From: Calothrix sp. NIES-4105
GTDB taxonomy: Bacteria > Cyanobacteriota > Cyanobacteriia > Cyanobacteriales > Nostocaceae
Length of the DNA stretch: 64,000 nucleotides
NCBI RefSeq assembly: GCF_002368415.1
Contig: NZ_AP018290.1
Span: 5,655,614 to 5,719,613 of the forward strand
Reading direction: 5' to 3'
How positions within the stretch are numbered: position 1 is the stretch's first letter; each line of letters starts with the position of its first letter. Positions 51,813-61,036 of this stretch are shown one piece after another. The notes under the pieces are model-generated. The model did not search any database. It had not been told where the DNA came from and saw nothing but the letters and a program-made list of their open reading frames with translations. Position numbers and translations under genes: made by a program.

Positions 51813-53631
51813 CTAAATTAGTACTAAATACTCGGTTTAAACGTTTTACAGTACGTTTATCTCTATAATTGCCCCATAAAGCTAACTTCCACTCCTTTGT
51901 TTCTCCGGTTTCTGCATCATCAGGTGAAACTAATTGTGTATCATTGGAATTAATAGTTATCATCCAAGTTTGATTATGAATTTGATTAATAACTGAGGGA
52001 GCAAAGTGAATAATTTCAGGCTTGTTTCTTTCTACCTCTGCCTTAGTAAATACTATAGTTGCTACAGGCGCCTCGCTTTCATTAAAGAGAATGTTACCTA
52101 AATGGGTAAAATTGGTAATTCTCGCAACTTCGTTTTCTTGAAAAAACTGTCTGCGATATTCTTGAGACTCATGATTAAACAAGCTTTCTGCATGTATAAT
52201 TAGACCTACGTAACCATTGGGCTGCAAAAATTCTGTAATCGAACTAAGCAGGTTTTGATCCTTTATTTTTGGTTTTAACTTTATCTTAGAATAATTTCCA
52301 ACTATCCAGTCGAATTTATGCTTCGTTTGAAGTAAATCTGATTCAAAAATTTGATGATTGTATAAAATCGGAAATTTAAAATCTTTATGATTATGTAATT
52401 CTATAGGTTCAACATAATCAAGCATTGCCAAAATCAGACTAAATTCAGCTACGTAACAGGCATCGCGATTCTGCTCGAAGCCATATATACTTTCAATTAG
52501 TATATCACTGAGGCGCCTAAAACTTAGTTTGCCATTGGAACTATGTACTAGTTCCATTTCAACTAATCTACGATAAGCTAAAACTAAAAATATTCCACAA
52601 CTACAGCATGGGTCGAGGACTTTCATTCTTGTGTACAAAGGTTTGCTTTGGTTTATCTCACATAATAAATAGTCAGCTAAAGGTTCAGGAGTGTAAGCGA
52701 TTTTATTTGTCTTCTTATCTTGTGCATTTAATATTTGCTCATAAATTGATGATATCGTCTCAACACGAATATAAGAAAAGTCGTAAAAGGTAAAATCTAG
52801 GTGTAATTGATTTAATACTAGCTCATTCCCAAAGAAGGCATTAGCTACTAGTGACACGATTTCATCTGTAATTGCATCACTACCTTGTAATGGAAAAGGA
52901 AATATATCACGATTAAAACGTTTTTTTAAAGCTTCATTAAGTTTATTTAAACCGGATATAGTAGCATTATTGCTAACGACGTTTTGTAAGTCAATATTAT
53001 TTTCTGACACCAAATAAAATAAAATATTTCGGTCGCTAAGACAACGAATATAAAGATATTTTTCAATTAAAGAATGAGTCACATAAAAGCTTAATCCATG
53101 ATTCACCAAGTATTCTGTTAAATTTTTTAGATTTTTGAGTAGGTGTATGTTGACACGTTTCTCAGAAACAATATGCTTTGCTTGACTTTTCCAAATACTA
53201 CCTGAGTCTATTGATTGGGCAAAAAGATAACTCAGTTTGCCTCTAATATCTGTAAGATTGAGGCCAACTAAATCTATTAAACCGTCATTTTCATTATACG
53301 GAGAGTAATCAAAACCTGTATATACTCTAATATGATTTGGAAGAAGTACCAATAAAAAAGGTACAGTACCAAGGTTCCAAAGCTTGCGGTGTATAATTCT
53401 AGCAGCTTCTACTGTTTGCGCTGATGCTACATATACAACAGGTCGAACTGGCAAAATTTTATTATTGGAAGGACTAATGTGAATAACATAAGTTCCTTTT
53501 ACACCTGCTTTTCTCGCAGCACGGTATATATGCTCTGTTGATGGATCGTGGCGAGCGCTAATATTGTAATAGTTTGGCGATTGAGTGTAATTAAGCACAT
53601 CCAAGAGTTGTTCTAGCTGCATACACAACAC
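51799..53631 (-). CDS. N6-DNA-methyltransferase-like protein with degenerate catalytic motifs
   Basis: 610 residues. The fold is that of Eco57I/type IIG-like adenine methyltransferases: IYEQILNAQDKKTNKIAYTP then EPLADYLL, motif I region VLDPCCSCGIFLVLAYRRL, IYGFEQNRDACYVAEFSLIL, catalytic strand FDWIVGNYSKIKL, then LQPNGYVGLIIHAESLFNHE. In active enzymes motif I is DPACGSG and the catalytic loop is NPPY/F. Here they read DPCCSCG and NYSK, so SAM binding and methyl transfer are doubtful. No restriction gene adjoins it. Confidence 0.75.
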   Translation of the reverse strand: MLCMQLEQLLDVLNYTQSPNYYNISARHDPSTEHIYRAARKAGVKGTYVIHISPSNNKILPVRPVVYVASAQTVEAARIIHRKLWNLGTVPFLLVLLPNHIRVYTGFDYSPYNENDGLIDLVGLNLTDIRGKLSYLFAQSIDSGSIWKSQAKHIVSEKRVNIHLLKNLKNLTEYLVNHGLSFYVTHSLIEKYLYIRCLSDRNILFYLVSENNIDLQNVVSNNATISGLNKLNEALKKRFNRDIFPFPLQGSDAITDEIVSLVANAFFGNELVLNQLHLDFTFYDFSYIRVETISSIYEQILNAQDKKTNKIAYTPEPLADYLLCEINQSKPLYTRMKVLDPCCSCGIFLVLAYRRLVEMELVHSSNGKLSFRRLSDILIESIYGFEQNRDACYVAEFSLILAMLDYVEPIELHNHKDFKFPILYNHQIFESDLLQTKHKFDWIVGNYSKIKLKPKIKDQNLLSSITEFLQPNGYVGLIIHAESLFNHESQEYRRQFFQENEVARITNFTHLGNILFNESEAPVATIVFTKAEVERNKPEIIHFAPSVINQIHNQTWMITINSNDTQLVSPDDAETGETKEWKLALWGNYRDKRTVKRLNRVFSTNLGAVF

Positions 53632-53703
53632 CTGCTTGGTTTAAACGAATGAATACTTTAATTTACAATATACTTCTTTTACTTGGCGCCATACCATTAA
53701 GTT

Positions 53704-54108
53704 TTAAGCTAAAAATATGCTTGGTGGAATATTAAAACGCTCGCCAAGTTTTTTAGCGTGAGTTTTGCTGATCTCGCGTTTGCCATTTATGACCTCAGAA
53801 GCAATACCACTTGAGCCAAACACGTCTAGTAAATCAGTTGCTATCTCATTATTAGCTTCCATCAAGTGTAGTAAACGACTATGAGGGGTAGATAAATTTT
53901 GCAGGGGATAATTTTCTGCTTCAAATTTTTCAATTAATACTATAAACAAGTCATAAATCTGGTCTTCTTCAGGTGTTAAATTCTTTTTGTACATTAAACC
54001 TTCAATAATGGAAAGCGCTCGTTCGTATTCGTCTGTAGTTTTAATTGCCTGTGGCAACGCTGATGTTAAAAGATTAGCGTAAATTTCGCGGTTAAAATTA
54101 GGGTTCAT
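53704..54108 (-). CDS. HigA-like helix-turn-helix antitoxin/regulator
   Basis: 134 residues from ATG 54108; an upstream start at 54222 would translate an interspersed hairpin. The N-terminal ~70 residues are helical (YERALSIIEGLMYKKNLTPE, EDQIYDLFIVLIEKFEAENY). The C-terminal Cro-type HTH is LLDVFGSSGIASEVINGKRE, then ISKTHAKKLGERFNIPPSIF. This matches the cyanobacterial HigA family. The usual HigB toxin gene is not seen directly upstream. Confidence 0.78.
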   Translation of the reverse strand: MNPNFNREIYANLLTSALPQAIKTTDEYERALSIIEGLMYKKNLTPEEDQIYDLFIVLIEKFEAENYPLQNLSTPHSRLLHLMEANNEIATDLLDVFGSSGIASEVINGKREISKTHAKKLGERFNIPPSIFLA

Positions 54109-54156
54109 TTTAAGAAATAGGTCATATTTATTAGGATTTACGCAACAGGCACATAA

Positions 54157-54228
54157 AAACGTAGGGTGTGTGACGCTATGAAAAAATTTGAGCGTAGTGA
54201 TAAGGCTTGTAGCGTCACGCACCGGATG
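54157..54228. repeat. Imperfect hairpin repeat
   Basis: GTAGGGTGTGTGACGCTA pairs with TAGCGTCACGCACC across about 35 bases. Related to the 40782 and 42254 hairpins. Confidence 0.65.
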
Positions 54229-54269
54229 AGCAATTGTGACAATATCGTAAGTCCTGTTTATATATCATC

Positions 54270-56144
54270 TCAAAATGAAATAATAGAGTCAATAGGACAG
54301 TGAGAAGAAGTATTAAGTAAGGTATCGTAAGGAATTTCAATGAAAAATTTTGTTTCTCCGACAGTGGACTCGTACCACAATTTACCATGATGTTTTTCGA
54401 CTATAATTTGATAACTTATTGATAATCCTAATCCTGTGCCCTTTCCCACAGGTTTTGTTGTGAAAAAAGGATTAAATAAGTTGTTGCGAATAGTTTCTGG
54501 AATACCACAACCATTGTCAGTAATTGTAATTAATATTTTCTGCTCAGAAGTTTTTTGTGTATGAATACAAATTAAGGCGCCATGATTTTGCTTTCTGACT
54601 TCTTCTAATGCATCAATGGCATTCGTTAACAAATTTATGAAAACTTGATTTAATTGTCCTGCATAGCAATGCACTAAAGGTAATTGACCATAATGTTTAA
54701 TAATTTCAATTTCTGAATAATTTTCTTTTGCTTTGAGACGATGCTGTAAAATCATTAAAGTGTTATCGATGCCTTCATGAATATCTGCTTCTTTAAATTC
54801 GGCTTCGTCTAAACGCGAGAAGCTCCGAAGTGATATTACTATTTCCCGAATACGTGTTGTACCAACATTCATCGATTGAAGGATTTTTATCAAATCTTCA
54901 TTTAAAAAATCAACATCAATTTCATCGATTAATTCTTGCAGTGATGTAGTGGGATTTGGATAATTTTGCTGGTATGCTTGAAGTAATCTTAAAATATCTT
55001 GAGTATAATTATTGACATAACTCAAGTTAGCGTGAATAAAATTGACAGGATTATTAATTTCGTGTGCAATTCCTGCTACCATTTCACCTAAAGCTGACAT
55101 TTTTTCACTTTGCACTATTTGTGATTGAGTACGTTGAAGTTGCTGAAGGGTATTTTGTAACGTTATCGTGCGTTCATTCACTCGTTCTTCTAATTTTTGA
55201 TTTGCAATTTCAAGATTTCCTTGTGCTTGTTTATTTTCATTAATCGCTGTAGATAAAGTTAAAGTAGATAAAGCAATAACTCCAACAAATGATTGTAATA
55301 ATAGCAGCGATTCTGTAATAGAAGGGCGAACGAATGAACCAAGTCCTTTTGCCGTTGCCAAAACTGCGATTGTATCTACAATTACAATTAACATTGTAAT
55401 TTCTCGTTGCCCAAAGCGAAATACAGACCACATCATAATTGGAATAAGCGTATATTCCATAGGGTATCCTTGCCAAAAGGATATTCGACCCACAAAAATT
55501 AATATTGATAGCAAAATTACTAACTCAAATATCTGTACCGTAGTTAATCGTCGCTTTTCATTCGTGTAAAGCCAAGATAGTAATGCTGGTGCAATAATGA
55601 GCATACCGATAGAATCTGCTAGCCACCACATGAACAAAGATTGTACATATTGAGTTTGAGGTGTTACACCGTTTACTACCAGAACACTAACTCCAATAAT
55701 GCTACATAAAACTGGGGATACGAATATTGTACCTAAGAATTTAAATAGATTTTGAGATTTAGTAAAAGGATTTTGGTGCTTGAGAAAAAAGTGAATAAGA
55801 AAACCATTTACAATGTGTTCTGTAATAGTCGCTAGTGAAGTACCAAGTATAACTGCTGGATGTTTGAAAAGTAGAGAATTAAAAATAAACTCACTCAAAA
55901 TTATGGCAAGAAAAACCCGATTTCCAAATAAAAAGATACCCGTTAAGTAAATCCCCGATGAAGGCCAAACTGGTGCGATACCATTGCTTAAAGCTAGAGT
56001 TGTAGCTAGCTTAGAAACACAAACGTGAATAACAGGTAAAATCAAGATTGTTAAAATTACTGTCTTGTTAAAAAAATGCCTTCCCGTTCGTGATAGCGTG
56101 TCCCCTTTGGAACCAAAGACTGTGAAGGAGTATCGCTTAGTCAT
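54270..56144 (-). CDS. MASE1-domain sensor histidine kinase
   Basis: 624 residues. The N-terminal ~290 residues are an eight-to-ten-helix MASE1 membrane sensor (ALSNGIAPVWPSSGIYLTGI, WWLADSIGMLIIAPALLSW). A coiled coil follows (LEERVNERTITLQNTLQQLQ), then HisKA with phospho-accepting His in GEMVAGIAHEINNPVNF, and HATPase with INLLTNAIDALEE, ITDNGCGIPE, FFTTKPVGKGTGLGLSISY. All N, G1, F and G2 boxes are present. No response regulator is adjacent; the nearest is the NarL-type gene at 58000. Signal unknown. Confidence 0.9.
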   Translation of the reverse strand: MTKRYSFTVFGSKGDTLSRTGRHFFNKTVILTILILPVIHVCVSKLATTLALSNGIAPVWPSSGIYLTGIFLFGNRVFLAIILSEFIFNSLLFKHPAVILGTSLATITEHIVNGFLIHFFLKHQNPFTKSQNLFKFLGTIFVSPVLCSIIGVSVLVVNGVTPQTQYVQSLFMWWLADSIGMLIIAPALLSWLYTNEKRRLTTVQIFELVILLSILIFVGRISFWQGYPMEYTLIPIMMWSVFRFGQREITMLIVIVDTIAVLATAKGLGSFVRPSITESLLLLQSFVGVIALSTLTLSTAINENKQAQGNLEIANQKLEERVNERTITLQNTLQQLQRTQSQIVQSEKMSALGEMVAGIAHEINNPVNFIHANLSYVNNYTQDILRLLQAYQQNYPNPTTSLQELIDEIDVDFLNEDLIKILQSMNVGTTRIREIVISLRSFSRLDEAEFKEADIHEGIDNTLMILQHRLKAKENYSEIEIIKHYGQLPLVHCYAGQLNQVFINLLTNAIDALEEVRKQNHGALICIHTQKTSEQKILITITDNGCGIPETIRNNLFNPFFTTKPVGKGTGLGLSISYQIIVEKHHGKLWYESTVGETKFFIEIPYDTLLNTSSHCPIDSIISF

Positions 56145-56306
56145 ACTGAAATGCTTTCCTGTCTCGTTACGACAGTTTTAGTTTGCCCACACCGGAACTA
56201 AAAATAACAAGCGATTTGATACGTTTGATAAATGCTCTTTGGCTATTCCCGCTAAAACTTAATGCTATTTTTAGCTACAATCTTTATTAAATAATTATAA
56301 ATAACT

Positions 56307-57287
56307 ATGACAAATCTTGAAGGTAAAGTGGCATTAGTTACAGGCGCCACACGGGGTATAGGTAAAGGCATTGCTGTTGGACTCGGTGAAGCAGGCGCCA
56401 CTGTTTATATTACAGGACGTAGCCTTGAATCAAACATCAGTGGTAATTCTGGTAGTTTAAATGATACTAAAATCGCGGTAGAGCAAGCTGGTGGTATATG
56501 TATTCCTGTGCAGGTAGACCATAGCGATGATGAGCAAGTGCGTTTACTGTTCGAGCGTATTCAAGATGAACAGTATGGACAGCTTGACTTACTTGTAAAT
56601 AATGCGTATGCAGGTGTTAGAGCATTAACAGATGCTAACGGCAAACCTTTTTGGGTTTCGGAAACTAGTCTTTGGGACGCTAGTAATAACGTTGGTCTTC
56701 GTAGTCATTATATAGCAAGCGTTTTTGCGGCTCGAATGATGACCAAACGTAAACAGGGACTTATTAGCACTATTTCCTCTTGGGGTGGACTTTCTTATAT
56801 TTTTGGTGTTGCTTACGGCGCCGGCAAAGCTGCATGTGATAGGTTAGCAGCAGATATGGCTGTTGAGTTAAAGTCTCATAACGTAGCTTCTATATCAATA
56901 TGGCCCGGTATTGTTGGAACTGAGCATTTTTCCAGTTTAGCTGACCAATTTAATGAACAAGATACAAACGACCCGATGAAATCATTATTTAGTGAGCGCT
57001 ATAACTGGGAAACTCCTTTATTAACAGGACGGGTCATTGCTCAGTTAGCTGGTGAGTCATCATCAAATATTATGCGTCGTACAGGGAAAGTACATATTGT
57101 CGCCGAATTTGCTAAGGCATATGGGATTGTAGATGAAGATGGAAACCGTCCTGTGTCGCTGCGTTCTTTACGTTTTGTACTACCCTTTGGATTGCCCGGT
57201 TTAAGAAAATACTCATCGCTAATACCTGATATTAAAGTACCGTGGCCACTCTTGTTAGTTGGCACCCTCAGTTCACCAAAAATTTGA
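56307..57287 (+). CDS. Short-chain dehydrogenase/reductase (DHRS1-like)
   Basis: 326 residues, longer than a classical SDR. NAD(P)-binding motif GATRGIGKG, ribityl Asn in LLVNNAYAG, catalytic Ser in ISTISSWGG and YxxxK as YGAGK. A long C-terminal extension (FVLPFGLPGLRKYSSLIPDI) is typical of DHRS1-type proteins. The substrate cannot be read. A TGGGCAGTGCCCA hairpin follows the stop. Confidence 0.87.
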   Translation: MTNLEGKVALVTGATRGIGKGIAVGLGEAGATVYITGRSLESNISGNSGSLNDTKIAVEQAGGICIPVQVDHSDDEQVRLLFERIQDEQYGQLDLLVNNAYAGVRALTDANGKPFWVSETSLWDASNNVGLRSHYIASVFAARMMTKRKQGLISTISSWGGLSYIFGVAYGAGKAACDRLAADMAVELKSHNVASISIWPGIVGTEHFSSLADQFNEQDTNDPMKSLFSERYNWETPLLTGRVIAQLAGESSSNIMRRTGKVHIVAEFAKAYGIVDEDGNRPVSLRSLRFVLPFGLPGLRKYSSLIPDIKVPWPLLLVGTLSSPKI

Positions 57288-57334
57288 TACTTTTAATTCA
57301 TTAAAAATTACACTCAATTAAAACCTTAAAAACT

Positions 57335-57359
57335 GTAGGGTGGGCAGTGCCCACCTTAC
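57335..57359. repeat. GTAGGGTGGGCAGTGCCCACC palindrome
   Basis: GGTGGGCAGTGCCCACC core, downstream of the SDR gene. A second copy is at 61004-61028 downstream of the other SDR gene. Possible terminator function. Confidence 0.75.
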
Positions 57360-57618
57360 TTACGTACCAAGGTATAAATGAAATTTGTGCTTTATTTGTG
57401 ACATAACTTCAGTTAAGTATTTTTATCAGCTATCCAATGCATAATGATGACATAGGATTTAATACTACTCGGAGAAAGATTTTAATAACGAACTCATTGG
57501 AATAAAACACATTCGTGTTGCTCTCGATGTTTTTGCAGATAAAAGACCAACTCCGTTTTTGTGTCACGTAGATAACAATACGTGCATATATACATTAGTT
57601 ATCTGGAGGTTTATTCTA

Positions 57619-57876
57619 ATGGCTTGCAAATACGAAAACCATCCATATCCACCTTGTCGTTTTGAACAGCACCCCAGTAATGAAAATGTCTACTTTTGTC
57701 CTCATTGTCGAGAATCTTACAATGTCCGAGATATCGAGAAGAAGCCTTTACTTTCTTTGTGGCTTTTGTTTCTCATCGGCGCCTTGGTTTGGTCGCTTAT
57801 GAACACTGAGCCTAAACCTGCTTCCCTCAGAAAAGACAATTCTAATAATTCTAATGTCAGCGTGCAAATTGAATAA
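57619..57876 (+). CDS. Small membrane protein with zinc-ribbon-like N-terminus
   Basis: 85 residues from ATG 57619, with GGAGG ten bases upstream deciding the start. CKYENHPYPPCRFEQHP then VYFCPHCRESYNV provides two Cys and a CPHC pair with His residues, a likely metal site. It is followed by one hydrophobic helix (LLSLWLLFLIGALVWSLM) and a polar Asn/Ser-rich tail. No family recognised. Confidence 0.65.
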   Translation: MACKYENHPYPPCRFEQHPSNENVYFCPHCRESYNVRDIEKKPLLSLWLLFLIGALVWSLMNTEPKPASLRKDNSNNSNVSVQIE

Positions 57877-57999
57877 ACCTATAACTTAAAGGCAAAGGGC
57901 ATTCATGTAAAGAATACGAGCAAATAGCCTTGCCCTTACCTTTTTTAATATTCTAATGATGTTTAGCTTACTTAATGATAAAGATACAAACATAAAATA

Positions 58000-58638
58000 A
58001 TGAGCAACTCAAACTTGATTCGTATTGTGATTGCTGATGAGTTTCCTGTAATACGGCAAGGTTTAAAAGCAATTATTGAACGCAAGTTAGATATAACAGA
58101 TATGATAGTTGTTGGAGAAGCTAGTAATGGGCATGAGGCAATAGAACTTTTCAGCCAATTGCTACCTGATATTTTATTAATTGATTTACGTATTCCTAAA
58201 GTCTCAGGTGCCACGGTAGTTAAAAGCATTCGCGCGCAGTTTAATAATGCGAATATTCTGGTTTGGACAACTTACGATAATCAAGAAGATATTTATTACG
58301 GTATCAAAGCAGGTGCTAAAGGGTACTTACTCAAAAATGCCGAATCTCATGACATAATAAAAGCGATTCGTACTGTTGCCAATGCTAAAATATACATTCC
58401 CGGCGCCAACGAAGCTAAACTTAAACGGACAATCAATAACCTAGAATTAAGCGTGCGTGAGTTAGAGGTACTTAGTCTCATTGCCAACGGTAAAAGTAAC
58501 CAGCAAATCAGCGCTGTTCTATTTATCACTGAAGGTACTGTTAAGTTCCATGTCAATAAAATTTTGTCTAAATTAGAAGTTAAAGACCGCAGTCAAGCTG
58601 CACTACTAGCTTGGAAGCGTGGAATGATTAACGTTTAA
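58000..58638 (+). CDS. NarL/FixJ-type response regulator
   Basis: 212 residues. Receiver domain with the acidic pair as Asp13-Glu14 (IADEFPV), phospho-acceptor Asp62 (LLIDLRIPKVSG) and Lys112 (GYLLKNA). The C-terminal LuxR-type HTH has LSVRELEVLSLIANGKSNQQ then ISAVLFITEGTVKFHVNKIL. A DNA-binding transcription factor, presumably phosphorylated by a histidine kinase. No kinase is immediately adjacent; the fragment at 61887 is the same general type (NarX-like HATPase). Confidence 0.9.
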   Translation: MSNSNLIRIVIADEFPVIRQGLKAIIERKLDITDMIVVGEASNGHEAIELFSQLLPDILLIDLRIPKVSGATVVKSIRAQFNNANILVWTTYDNQEDIYYGIKAGAKGYLLKNAESHDIIKAIRTVANAKIYIPGANEAKLKRTINNLELSVRELEVLSLIANGKSNQQISAVLFITEGTVKFHVNKILSKLEVKDRSQAALLAWKRGMINV

Positions 58639-58645
58639 GCAGATA

Positions 58646-58984
58646 CTAGTGATTAATGGCTGCGGGATCAAGTTTTACTAAAACTGCTCCGGACTTAACT
58701 ATTTGGTTGTCATTTACGTTTACTTGCTGAACGGTTCCAGCTATACGAGCTGTGACTGGGTGAATGTCAGCTGTTACATAAGCGTCGTCGGTTTCTTGGT
58801 GTGTAGAGGCAAACTGCCACCAGTGATAGGCAGTAATACTACCAAAGATTAAACCTATACCTAGTCCACCTAGTAATAATACCTTTTTGACTGGGAGTTT
58901 TTTCTTCGGCGCCACTGTGTTTGGAATTGGGCTGTCTGCAACAATAGCAGTGTTGGGGTTTAGGTTTGAGGATTCAGCTTGCAT
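58646..58984 (-). pseudogene. HlyD/EmrA-type membrane fusion protein, N-terminal fragment
   Basis: 112 codons. Cytoplasmic N-terminus, one membrane helix (VLLLGGLGIGLIFGSITAYH), then TDDAYVTADIHPVTARIAGT and VNDNQIVKSGAVLVKLDP, the first biotinyl-lipoyl-like half of HlyD/EmrA proteins. Full-length members have about 400-550 residues; here it stops right after LDP. The coiled-coil hairpin and beta-barrel are missing and no transporter gene adjoins, so it cannot bridge to an outer-membrane channel. Confidence 0.82.
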
Positions 58985-59042
58985 GGTGATTCCTTACGGA
59001 TTTATTGTTGGAGTAATAAGTTAAAAATAATTAAGGGTATAT

Positions 59043-59095
59043 AATGAACCACAAAGGCACAAAGGACACAAAGGAAGAAAGGAAGAAAGGAAGAG
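59043..59095. repeat. Heptamer and GGAAGAAA tandem repeats
   Basis: ACCACAAAGGCACAAAGGAC-type units followed by three GGAAGAAA/GGAAAG units, in the gap between the HlyD fragment and the fusion gene. Confidence 0.7.
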
Positions 59096-59138
59096 TTTTT
59101 ATATCTAATGGTTGATGTGTTTGCGTTCAAAGTATGGT

Positions 59139-60689
59139 TCAGAAGATTTTAGATAAGGCTTGACGATAAATTTTGATGCCCTCGCCGTTTAAATGGGCGC
59201 CGTCGTCGCTGCTATACTCTTGTTTTAATGCGTTATTTTGATTCAATATCTGTAAGTCTTTTGCAATAACTGGTATATTCTCCTGACTTGCAACTTGATT
59301 GATTAAAGCGTTGATTTTATCAACTTCAAAGTTTGTTGCTGATATAGTTGGGTCATGGCTAGCTGCGTCTGTTGAGTAAAAACCTGGGATAAGGAAAATT
59401 TCTTTAGTTCCAATTTGTCTTGCTGTTGCTATTGAAGAACGCAGGTAGGAAGTAAATGTGTCATCACTGAGTTTATACCAAGCGTCGTTCCCACCAACTG
59501 CAATTACCATTTTTTGACATTTTACTCCGGAAGGCGCCAACAACTGTAACTGTTGCGATAGGGAAATTGCGCTTAAACCGTTCAACGCGAAATTAAAATT
59601 ACCTTCTCCTAAAGAGTTACCAAGTTCTGCAGATACTGAGTCACCAAATAAACATCCAGAGAACTGTTTACCTCGACTAGCAAATATCTGATACTGTACT
59701 TCTGTTTGCCATACAGGACTAGCACTGAGATTATCTTGACCAGGTTTAATTTCTGAACCAGCAAATAAATTTTCTGCTTGATCAGCGATTTCTAAAGCTG
59801 CTGGGACATTAATAACTAGCTTGTCACTTGGATAAGCTTCTAAAAAACTTACGATTCCTAAACCATCTTTTGAGGCGCCTGCCAGTATAATAGCACCACG
59901 CACCGCTTGTATCCCAGCATTATCACGACGCGCGATACCAGCAGAAATGGTAGAGAGTAATTGTTGGGCAGGTTTAGTATCAAGCGTTTTGTCTAATGCC
60001 GCAATATTCAATGACATTTTAACTTGCAAGGCATCATAAACTTCCTTTTGTGTGTCGGAATCAAGATAATTTAAAAAAGATTGTAAATCAGGAGACGCTT
60101 TTTGAGTTTGTGCAAAATGACGTATATCAGCAACGTTGACAGACTGTTCTAACAACCCATACCGAACTGCAATAGTTGTTGCAGCTAAACTTGAAGCATT
60201 CTCAAATACACTTTCAAGGCTGAAACACACGAAGCAACTCGAAACACATAAAAGAAAGCGGTGTAAAAGATTCATATTGCGAACGAAGAAAACAGGGGTA
60301 TTATTTCCGACCATATCCCAATTACCTTCCTCAGTATAGAACTTGAGCGCAAAACCGCGCACATCTCTTTCTGCATCTGCGGCGCCTCGTTCACCTGCAA
60401 CCGTAGAAAATCTTGCTATAATCTCAGTCTGTTTACCAACTTCAGAGAACAACTTTGCTTTTGTGTATTGAGTAATATCATTCGTCACTGTAAACGTACC
60501 ATAGGCGCCAGAACCCTTCGCATGTACAACTCGTTCAGGTATACGTTCGCGGTTGAAGTGCGCCATCTTTTCAATTAAATGAAAATCTTGCATCAACAGC
60601 GGGCCACGGGCGCCAGCAGTTAATGAATTTTGATTATCACCAACAGGAATACCTGCATCTGTAGTCAGTATTTCTTTGTCATCATGCAT
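59139..60689 (-). CDS. In-frame fusion: catalase N-terminal fragment + DUF1400/SGNH hydrolase
   Basis: 516 residues from ATG 60689 with a strong AAAGGAGAACAC leader. Residues 1-138 are a monofunctional haem catalase start ([17 protein letters not shown] region, [49 protein letters not shown]), containing the distal-His region but ending before the rest. At 60275 an ATG continues in frame with a signal peptide ([20 protein letters not shown]), a DUF1400 region ([31 protein letters not shown]) and an SGNH hydrolase ([18 protein letters not shown] with Ser, [22 protein letters not shown] with Asp and His). The hydrolase part is probably made from ATG 60275; catalase activity is lost. Confidence 0.8.
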   Translation of the reverse strand: MHDDKEILTTDAGIPVGDNQNSLTAGARGPLLMQDFHLIEKMAHFNRERIPERVVHAKGSGAYGTFTVTNDITQYTKAKLFSEVGKQTEIIARFSTVAGERGAADAERDVRGFALKFYTEEGNWDMVGNNTPVFFVRNMNLLHRFLLCVSSCFVCFSLESVFENASSLAATTIAVRYGLLEQSVNVADIRHFAQTQKASPDLQSFLNYLDSDTQKEVYDALQVKMSLNIAALDKTLDTKPAQQLLSTISAGIARRDNAGIQAVRGAIILAGASKDGLGIVSFLEAYPSDKLVINVPAALEIADQAENLFAGSEIKPGQDNLSASPVWQTEVQYQIFASRGKQFSGCLFGDSVSAELGNSLGEGNFNFALNGLSAISLSQQLQLLAPSGVKCQKMVIAVGGNDAWYKLSDDTFTSYLRSSIATARQIGTKEIFLIPGFYSTDAASHDPTISATNFEVDKINALINQVASQENIPVIAKDLQILNQNNALKQEYSSDDGAHLNGEGIKIYRQALSKIF

Positions 60690-60732
60690 TGTGTTCTCCT
60701 TTCTCAATATTGAGGAGTAAAAGTTCTATTTG

Positions 60733-60835
60733 CAACGGATACAACGGATGTAGCGGATGAGTTATTTGTTATAAACGCTTATTTGATTATTTAAAATTAT
60801 CTATCCGTTACATCCTAGAGTCATCCGTTGCCAGG
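60733..60835. repeat. AACGGAT-type repeats in inverted orientation
   Basis: GCAACGGATACAACGGATGT at 60733 and ATCCGTTACATCC...CATCCGTTGCC near 60800-60832 form a loose inverted repeat. A similar unit is near 12006. The rest of 60708-61003 holds nothing I recognise. Confidence 0.6.
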
Positions 60836-61003
60836 TTGTTTTACGAAGCGCTATGAATAATGGTATATGCTTTTAAGCTATATCAAATACCGAAACTTTG
60901 TAACGAATCTTTGGTAGAGAACTTTATTATTAAAATAAGCAGCTTTTAACTAACTTATAGTTGGTTGACTTAATTCAACTTTTATGATGCGTATAATAAT
61001 TTT

Positions 61004-61028
61004 GTACGGTGGGCAGTGCCCACCCTAC
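61004..61028. repeat. GTACGGTGGGCAGTGCCCACC palindrome
   Basis: Second copy of the 57335 palindrome, just past the stop codon of the SDR gene on the minus strand; possible terminator. Confidence 0.75.
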
Positions 61029-61036
61029 TTTTATAA

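Noticed and set aside
54109-54222. N-terminal extension of the HigA-like gene
   Set aside because: It translates an interspersed hairpin; ATG 54108 matches the family start.
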